Assembly: GCA_002784045.1 (NCBI GenBank)
Contig: PFJX01000134.1
Coordinates: 1 to 32,043, forward strand
Reading direction: 5' to 3'
DNA: 32,043 nucleotides
Origin: Hydrogenophilales bacterium CG_4_10_14_3_um_filter_63_21
Lineage (GTDB): Bacteria; Pseudomonadota; Gammaproteobacteria; Burkholderiales; Thiobacillaceae
The notes beneath the pieces were generated by a model. The model worked only from the letters and a program-made list of their open reading frames with translations, was not told where the DNA came from and did no database searches. Below, in pieces: positions 24,142-32,043 of the stretch. The position numbers were made by a program, and so were the translations under genes. Every line of letters starts with the position of its first letter. Within the stretch, counting starts at the first letter, position 1.

Positions 24142-24471
24142 TCACTTGATAAAACCGCGCGCTTTCATCTGATCACAGGCGTTGTTGCGCGGGGCCAGCA
24201 AGGTGACGCCTTTCTCCTTGGCGCGAGCTTCCATGGCCATGTGATGTTCGGCCTGGGTGGCCTTGCAGTCGCCATAGGTCTTGGCGCTACGCATCTTGGT
24301 CTGAAACTCGCTGCGCTCGGCCGGGGCCATCAGGGTCCAGCCCGGCGCATTGTCCTGGTTGAAGCGGTAGCGGCCGGGTCCGGCCTCGGCGGTTACCGCG
24401 CCCAGCGTGGCGGCGATCAGGCCGGCGAGGATGAGCGTTTTGCGGGTCAAACTGTAAGTCGTCGATTTCAT
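24142..24471 (-). CDS. Small exported protein, conserved-looking, unknown
   Basis: Protein of 109 residues with a signal peptide (about 1-31, ending AEA). The mature part begins GPGRYRFNQDNAPGWTLM and is rich in charged helices (APAERSEFQTKMRSAKTYGD, HHMAMEARAKEKG), with two cysteines (in YGDCKAT and NNACDQM). It has no haem motif. The two cysteines may form a disulfide. The start at 24471 has GGAG six bases upstream. It is the upstream neighbour of the hydrogenase-cytochrome fusion on the same strand, 55 bases away, and may be cotranscribed with it. Function unknown. Confidence 0.7.
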   Translation of the reverse strand: MKSTTYSLTRKTLILAGLIAATLGAVTAEAGPGRYRFNQDNAPGWTLMAPAERSEFQTKMRSAKTYGDCKATQAEHHMAMEARAKEKGVTLLAPRNNACDQMKARGFIK

Positions 24472-24629
24472 GGTGTGCTCCATTGGGTTGTTGAGAAAAC
24501 CGGAGAAAACGTCTTTCAGACTTTTTTCTCCTGATTCTATTCAAGCTCATTTTTACGGTACGGACGTATCAGGTTGTAACAGGCTGTTACCGCCCCGGTT
24601 CGGGTCTCATTCCGCAGGTTTGCCGGGTT

Positions 24630-24710
24630 CCCACGCTCCAGCGTCCAGATTTCCCCACGGCACTCGCGACGCTGGAGCCTCCAAGATAGCGCCCACGCTG
24701 GAGCGTGGGC
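24630..24710. repeat. REP-like cluster of CACGCTGGAGCGTG units
   Basis: Three related units occur between the CDF gene and the small exported protein gene. gctccagcgtc (24635-24645) is a perfect inverted copy of gacgctggagc (24668-24678). A third unit is a 9+9 palindrome, GCCCACGCT-GG-AGCGTGGGC (24691-24710). No T-tract, so this is more likely a dispersed repeat than a terminator. It may still separate the xfp operon from the hydrogenase group. Confidence 0.6.
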
Positions 24711-24754
24711 GTCAGAAGCCTGCAGAAGCCAATGGGCTTCCAGCAACCCCATGA

Positions 24755-25663
24755 TCAACCGTGCTCGTGTTCATGCCCCGGCGGCTCGCGCCAATGCACG
24801 GTGCGGGTCATCGGTTCTGGTTGCAGGGTGGCGTGGTGGATGTCGAAGCGCTCCGCCAGCAGCGCGTGGCCGGCTTCCATCACACTTTCCCAGTGGGCGA
24901 TGTCGTGAACGACCAGATGCGCCGAGAGCAGCGGCTGTTCCGCCTTCACGGCCCAGATGTGCAGATCGTGCACCGAGGCGACGCCGGGTACGCCGGCCAG
25001 GGCGTGGCCGACTTCCTCCGTATCGACGCTGAACGGCGCGCCCTCCATCAGCCCGTGCAGGGCTTCGCGCAGCAGCCGCAGGCTGGAGACCAGAATCAGC
25101 GCGCCGATGGCCAGTGACAGCAGCGGGTCGATCGGCATCCAGCCGGCGAAGGTGATGACCAGGCCGGACAGCAGGGCCGCCACCGAACCGAGCAGATCGC
25201 CAATGACGTGCAAGAGCGCGGCGCGGGTGTTGAGGTTCTTCTCGCCGCGCGCCAGCAGCCAGGCCACCAACAGGTTGATCGCCAGGCCGATGGCGGCGGT
25301 GACCGAGACCGCCTCGCCCTGCACCGCCTGCGGCGATTGCAGGCGCTGGACGGCGGAGACGGTCAACCAGGCCACCAGCACCAGCAACCCCAAGCTGTTG
25401 ATCAGGGCGGCGATGAATTCGGCGCGGCCCAGACCATAGCTGTGCCGGAGCGAGGTCGGCCGCCGCGCCAGCCAGGCCGCACCCGCCGCCAGCGCCAGCG
25501 CCGCCGCATCGTTGACCATGTGGCCGGCATCCGCCACCAGCGCCAGCGAGCCGGCCCAGAGGCCGACCCCGGCTTCGACCCCAGCGAAGGCCAGGGTAAG
25601 GAGCGTCGCCAAAATGAGCGTGGCGCCGGCACCGGGGTGGGCGTGGTCATGAGCGTGGCTCAT
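24755..25663 (-). CDS. CDF-family Zn/Cd-type cation efflux transporter
   Basis: Inner-membrane cation/proton antiporter of 302 residues. It has a histidine-rich N-terminus (HAHDHAH) and C-terminus (GHEHEHG), six predicted helices and a cytoplasmic ferredoxin-like dimer domain (about 205-290). Transport-site motifs are DAGHMVNDA in helix 2 and HVIGDLLGS in helix 5. The HxxxD pairs point to zinc, cadmium or cobalt rather than manganese. The protein resembles the CzcD/ZitB group. Its ATG overlaps the TGA of the thioredoxin-fold gene (ATGA), making it the last gene of the xfp operon. The metal specificity is inferred from motifs. Confidence 0.92.
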   Translation of the reverse strand: MSHAHDHAHPGAGATLILATLLTLAFAGVEAGVGLWAGSLALVADAGHMVNDAAALALAAGAAWLARRPTSLRHSYGLGRAEFIAALINSLGLLVLVAWLTVSAVQRLQSPQAVQGEAVSVTAAIGLAINLLVAWLLARGEKNLNTRAALLHVIGDLLGSVAALLSGLVITFAGWMPIDPLLSLAIGALILVSSLRLLREALHGLMEGAPFSVDTEEVGHALAGVPGVASVHDLHIWAVKAEQPLLSAHLVVHDIAHWESVMEAGHALLAERFDIHHATLQPEPMTRTVHWREPPGHEHEHG

Positions 25664-25947
25664 GGTTGATTCCCGGATTGAAAAGCCTGGCGCAGCCAGG
25701 CCTCGATTTCCTCGGTGCGCGGCAGGCCGCTCAACACCAAGCGTCCATCCAGCAGCACGGCCGGCGTCTGGGCAAAGGGAATACCCAGCGCGGCGGCGTC
25801 CTTCTGGATGTCCAGGTCCAGCGCCAATCCCAGCCCTGCGGCGGCGCAATGCAAGCGCTTTTCCAGGCGGATCAGCGGCTCACCTGCACCGACCAGGGTC
25901 AAGGCGATATGTGGTGCATCGGGTGATGATGGGATGCATGCGGCCAT
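25660..25947 (-). CDS. Thioredoxin-fold protein without the CxxC motif
   Basis: Cytosolic protein of 95 residues resembling the small glutaredoxin-like/thioredoxin_3 (MTH895) group. The fold is read from HIALTLVGAGEPLIRLEKRL, LDLDIQKDAAALGIPFAQTP (with the cis-proline region TPAVLLDGRLVLSG) and the final helix EEIEAWLRQAF. The usual GCPxC active site is replaced by GAGEP, and a lone Cys lies a few residues on (LHCAA). Redox activity is therefore unlikely in the usual form. It may bind metal or act as a partner of the coupled CDF transporter. The start at 25947 has AGGAGAGG upstream; an upstream in-frame ATG inside the ATPase gene is also possible. Confidence 0.65.
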   Translation of the reverse strand: MAACIPSSPDAPHIALTLVGAGEPLIRLEKRLHCAAAGLGLALDLDIQKDAAALGIPFAQTPAVLLDGRLVLSGLPRTEEIEAWLRQAFQSGNQP

Positions 25948-26029
25948 GAATAGTGTCCTCTCCTGAAAGTTCAACGCATCGCCCAAGCCCGTCCGGCGCC
26001 AGGCGCTGATGCAGTCATCGGCATGGTTT

Positions 26030-28569
<2,540 letters not shown>

Positions 28570-28570
<1 letters not shown>

Positions 28571-29646
28571 CAATCAGCCTTTGTCCTGGCCAACGCGTTT
28601 TCAACCAGCTCACGCATGACGGCTTCCTCGTCGGCAGCGATGCGCAACACGGGTTTGGAGCAGGCTGCGCTGATCCCGGTGCTGTTGGCCTGGTTGGCTT
28701 CGGCGTCGAGGACAAACCCCAGATGCCCGAGTGGATCGCAAATGCGCGCGCGTACCTGTGGGGCGTGTTCGCCGATGCCACCGCTGAACACCAGCGCATC
28801 GATGCCGCCTGCCTTAGCGGCAAATGCACCGATGGCGGCGCGTACCTGACGGCAGAAGTAGTCCACAGCAAATCGGGCGACCTCACTGGGGCTCTCCAGC
28901 AGGTGCTGCATCTCGCTGCTTTCTCCATCTGACAACGCGAGCAGCCCCATGCGGTGATAGACCAGATCGCGCAACGCCTCGCTGTCATAGTTCTGAGCCA
29001 GTTCCAGCATTACGCCCGGATCCAGATCGCCGCTGCGCGTGGCCATCGGGATACCGCCAGCAGGGGTGTAGCCCATGCTGGTATCCACCGATTTCAGTCC
29101 TTCCAGCAGGCACAGGCTGGCCCCCGCGCCCAGGTGGGCGACCACAATGCGGCCCTGTGCAAGCTCACCCAGATGTGACGGCAGCGTTGAAGCGATGTAA
29201 GCGTAGTTGAGACCATGAAAACCGTAGCGGCGCATGCCAAGCTTGCCCGGAATCGGCAAACGACGCGCCAGTTCCGGCAGGGTGTGGTGGAACGCGGTAT
29301 CAAAACAGGCGACCTGCGGCGCGTCAAACCGCCCCCGGCACAGTTCCACCCCGAGCAGGTTGCCGGGTATGTGCAAGGGCGCCAGCCGGGTGATGCCGCG
29401 CAGTCGCTCGATTTCGGTGGCATCCAGAATCCGCGCCGCCGCGACCGCCTCGCCGCCATGCACGAAACGATGGCCGACGATGTCCGGCGCCGCGCCGCCC
29501 AGATCGCCGAACAAGGCCTCGAAGGCCTGGGCAAGCGCGAAAGGCCGCGGCGCATAGTGAAAGTCCTGCCGCGTACCGTCGGCGCGGAACAGGCTGGCCT
29601 TGAGGCTGGATGAGCCACTGTTGAGAACAAGGATGACCTGACTCAT
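28570..29646 (-). CDS. ackA: Acetate kinase
   Basis: Cytosolic enzyme of 358 residues converting acetyl phosphate and ADP to acetate and ATP, reversibly. Family motifs are LNSGSSSLK at the N-terminus, [39 protein letters not shown] and FSGGIGEHA. It is shorter than the usual 400 residues, with loss in the N-terminal half loops, but all active-site motifs are present. Its ATG overlaps the TGA of the phosphoketolase gene (ATGA), so acetyl phosphate made by the phosphoketolase can go straight to ATP. The gene downstream is a P-type ATPase. This is a confident assignment. Confidence 0.95.
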
Positions 29647-32027
29647 CGCGACCATTTCCAGTCGCGTATTTCCGGCATATCTTCGCCGTGCTGGTGAATG
29701 TATTGCGTGTGCTCGTTGAGCTTGTCGCGCATGCGCTGCTTGATGTGCGCCGCCTGCGCCTGCAACTTCGGTACGCGGTTGGCTACATCCATCACCAGAT
29801 GGAAGCGGTCGAGCGTGTTGAGCACCACCATGTCGAACGGCGTGGTCGTCGTGCCTTCTTCCTTGTAGCCGCGCACATGCAGGTTGGCGTGATTGGTGCG
29901 GCGATAGGTGAGCCGGTGGATCAGCCACGGGTAGCCGTGGTAGGCGAAGATGATCGGCTTGTCGGGGGTGAACAAAGAGTCAAACTCCCTGCTCGGCAAA
30001 CCATGCGGGTGCTCCTCCTGCGGTTGCAGGGTCATCAGGTCCACCACGTTGATGAAGCGGATTTTGAGATCGGGCGTGAGCTGGCGCAGGAGGTCGATGG
30101 CTGCCAGCATTTCCAGCGTCGGCACATCGCCCGCCGCCGCCAGCACCACGTCCGGCTCGCCATCCTGATCGCTGCACGCCCATTCCCACAGGCCGATGCC
30201 GGCGCTGGCGTGATTGATGGCGGCGTCCATATCCAGCCACTGCTGCTCGGGCTGCTTGCCGGCGACGATGACGTTCACCAGGTTGCGGCTCTTCAGGCAG
30301 CGGTCGGCGACATAGAGCAGGGTGTTGGCATCCGGCGGCAGATAGACGCGGATGATGTCGGCCTTCTTGTTCACCACATGGTCGATGAAGCCGGGGTCCT
30401 GGTGCGAGAAGCCGTTGTGGTCCTGGCGCCAGACGTGCGAAGTGAGCAGGATGTTGAGTGAGGCGATGGGCCGGCGCCAGGGAATCTCGTTGCACACCTT
30501 GAGCCACTTGGCGTGCTGGTTGAACATCGAGTCGATGATGTGGATGAACGCCTCGTAGCAGGAGAAAAAGCCGTGCCGGCCGGTCAGCAGATAGCCTTCC
30601 AGCCAGCCCTGGCAGGCATGTTCGGAGAGGATTTCCATCACCCGGCCAGCGGGCGCGAGATGATCATCGGTGTCAAAACGCTCGGCCATCCAGGCGCGGT
30701 TGGTGACTTCGAACAGCGCGCCAAGGCGGTTGGAAGCGGTCTCGTCGGGACCGAATACGCGGAAGTTGTCAGCGTTGGTGCGCATCACGTCGCGCAGGAA
30801 TACGCCCATTGCCCGCGTGGATTCGGCCAGCGTGGCGCCGGGCGTGGCGACGGATACTGCGTAGTCGCGGAAATCCGGCAGGCGCAGGTCGCGCAGCAGC
30901 ACCCCGCCGTTGGCGTGGGGGTTGGCCCCCATGCGCCGCTCGCCGCCGGGCGCGAGTTCGGCCAGCTCGGGTTTCAGTTTGCCGCTGGCATCGAACAATT
31001 CCTCGGGCCGGTAGGAACGCAGCCAGTCTTCCAGCAGCCGCATGTGCTCCGGCTTCTGCATGTCGCTGAACGGCACTTGATGCGAGCGCCACGAACCTTC
31101 GGTTTGCTTGCCATCTACCTGTTTCGGCCCGGTCCAGCCCTTGGGGCTGCGCAGCACGATCATCGGCCACAACGGGCGGCTCGCCTCTCCGCCTGCTCTT
31201 GCCTTGCGCTGGATCGCGCGTATCCCGGCGATGACCTTGTCCACCGTGGCGGCCATCAACCGATGCATGGCTTCCGGCTCGTCGCCTTCGACGAAATAAG
31301 GCTGGTAGCCGTAGCCGACGAACAGGCTTTCCAGCTCGGCGCGGGGGATGCGCGCGAGCACGGCGGGATTGGCGATCTTGTAGCCGTTCAGGTGCAGGAT
31401 GGGCAGCACCGCGCCGTCGCGGGCCGGGTTGAGAAACTTGTTGGAATGCCAGGACGTAGCCAGCGGCCCGGTTTCCGCCTCGCCGTCGCCGACCACGCAA
31501 CAGGCGATGAGATCGGGGTTGTCGAACACCGCACCATAGGCATGAAACAGCGCGTAGCCCAGTTCGCCGCCTTCATTAATCGAGCCGGGCGTCTCCGGCG
31601 CGGCATGGCTGGGTATGCCGCCGGGGAAGGAAAACTGCCGGAACAGCCGCCGCATGCCCTCCTCGTCCTGCGACACATCGGGATACAGCTCGCTGTAGCT
31701 GCCTTCGAGATACGTGTTCGCCACCACCGCCGGACCGCCATGGCCGGGCCCGGCAACGAAGATCATGTCGAGATCGTGCTGCTTGATGACCCGGTTCATG
31801 TGTACATAAATAAAGTTCAGCCCCGGCGTGGTGCCCCAGTGCCCGAGCAGGCGCGGCTTGATGTGCAGCCGTTGCAGCGGCGCTTTCAGCAGCGGATTGT
31901 CGAGCAGGTAGATCTGTCCCACCGACAGGTAATTGGCTGCGCGCCAATAGGCATCGATGCGCTGGAGTTCGTCGGTGGCAAGGCTTGAGCCGACTGCGGG
32001 CAAGCGCTTTGCATCATCTTGATTCAT
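29643..32027 (-). CDS. xfp: Xylulose-5-P/fructose-6-P phosphoketolase
   Basis: Cytosolic thiamine-diphosphate enzyme of 794 residues, the usual length. It splits xylulose 5-phosphate (or fructose 6-phosphate) with phosphate to give acetyl phosphate and glyceraldehyde 3-phosphate (or erythrose 4-phosphate). Motifs include [27 protein letters not shown], the ThDP-binding [40 protein letters not shown] and [13 protein letters not shown]. The ATG at 32027 is preceded by AGGAG at a good distance; the gene ends 16 bases before the window edge, so its promoter is outside. It leads an operon with ackA, a P-type ATPase, a thioredoxin-fold protein and a CDF transporter. Confidence 0.95.
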   Translation of the reverse strand: MNQDDAKRLPAVGSSLATDELQRIDAYWRAANYLSVGQIYLLDNPLLKAPLQRLHIKPRLLGHWGTTPGLNFIYVHMNRVIKQHDLDMIFVAGPGHGGPAVVANTYLEGSYSELYPDVSQDEEGMRRLFRQFSFPGGIPSHAAPETPGSINEGGELGYALFHAYGAVFDNPDLIACCVVGDGEAETGPLATSWHSNKFLNPARDGAVLPILHLNGYKIANPAVLARIPRAELESLFVGYGYQPYFVEGDEPEAMHRLMAATVDKVIAGIRAIQRKARAGGEASRPLWPMIVLRSPKGWTGPKQVDGKQTEGSWRSHQVPFSDMQKPEHMRLLEDWLRSYRPEELFDASGKLKPELAELAPGGERRMGANPHANGGVLLRDLRLPDFRDYAVSVATPGATLAESTRAMGVFLRDVMRTNADNFRVFGPDETASNRLGALFEVTNRAWMAERFDTDDHLAPAGRVMEILSEHACQGWLEGYLLTGRHGFFSCYEAFIHIIDSMFNQHAKWLKVCNEIPWRRPIASLNILLTSHVWRQDHNGFSHQDPGFIDHVVNKKADIIRVYLPPDANTLLYVADRCLKSRNLVNVIVAGKQPEQQWLDMDAAINHASAGIGLWEWACSDQDGEPDVVLAAAGDVPTLEMLAAIDLLRQLTPDLKIRFINVVDLMTLQPQEEHPHGLPSREFDSLFTPDKPIIFAYHGYPWLIHRLTYRRTNHANLHVRGYKEEGTTTTPFDMVVLNTLDRFHLVMDVANRVPKLQAQAAHIKQRMRDKLNEHTQYIHQHGEDMPEIRDWKWSR

Positions 32028-32043
32028 TGGCCTTCTCCTGGGT

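Overview
The window is GC-rich and almost fully coding. It carries Gram-negative features: a porin remnant, periplasmic c-type cytochrome proteins, a Tat-exported hydrogenase subunit and membrane-bound c-di-GMP and two-component sensors. Gene families and codon habit suggest a proteobacterium, most likely a respiratory or sulfur/hydrogen-using betaproteobacterium. That placement is inferred from content only; no rRNA or tRNA gene was seen.

Layout, left to right. (1) 92-5102, minus strand: an ATGA-overlapping signalling pair, a hybrid histidine kinase with an NMT1/THI5-like periplasmic domain and a haem-motif HAMP-GGDEF-EAL protein. (2) 5361-9989, plus strand: a one-haem SHP-type cytochrome (DUF1924), a P2-like cation P-type ATPase and a TRZ/ATZ-type deaminase (MtaD-like). 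Repeat hairpins separate them. (3) 10146-12693, minus strand: an exported tandem rhodanese, the 3' end of a porin bracketed by two related palindromic elements, and two small genes. (4) 12877-16047: a very large MalT-like/BTAD regulator. (5) 16370-19422, minus strand: a sulfur/thiol-type cluster (DUF4395, metallo-beta-lactamase fold, TauE/SafE, thioredoxin, CcdA-like). It is visibly decaying: two in-frame TAA codons, one frameshift and one truncation. (6) 19423-20159: about 740 bases with gene relics and repeats. (7) 20160-22442, plus strand: moaA and a secreted YVTN beta-propeller protein closed by a clear intrinsic terminator. (8) 22441-24471, minus strand: a [NiFe]-hydrogenase small subunit whose C-terminus is a c-type cytochrome domain, overlapping an EF-hand protein, preceded by a small exported protein. 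No hydrogenase large subunit or maturation gene is in view. (9) 24755-32027, minus strand: an operon with mostly overlapping genes, xfp-ackA-cation ATPase-thioredoxin-fold protein-CDF transporter. It joins the phosphoketolase/acetate kinase ATP-yielding route to cation transport.

The most unusual items are the orphan hydrogenase small subunit-cytochrome c fusion, the pair of related palindromic elements around the porin remnant, the decaying thiol/sulfur cluster and the phosphoketolase/cation-transport operon. I saw no CRISPR array, prophage, intact transposase gene, tRNA or rRNA.
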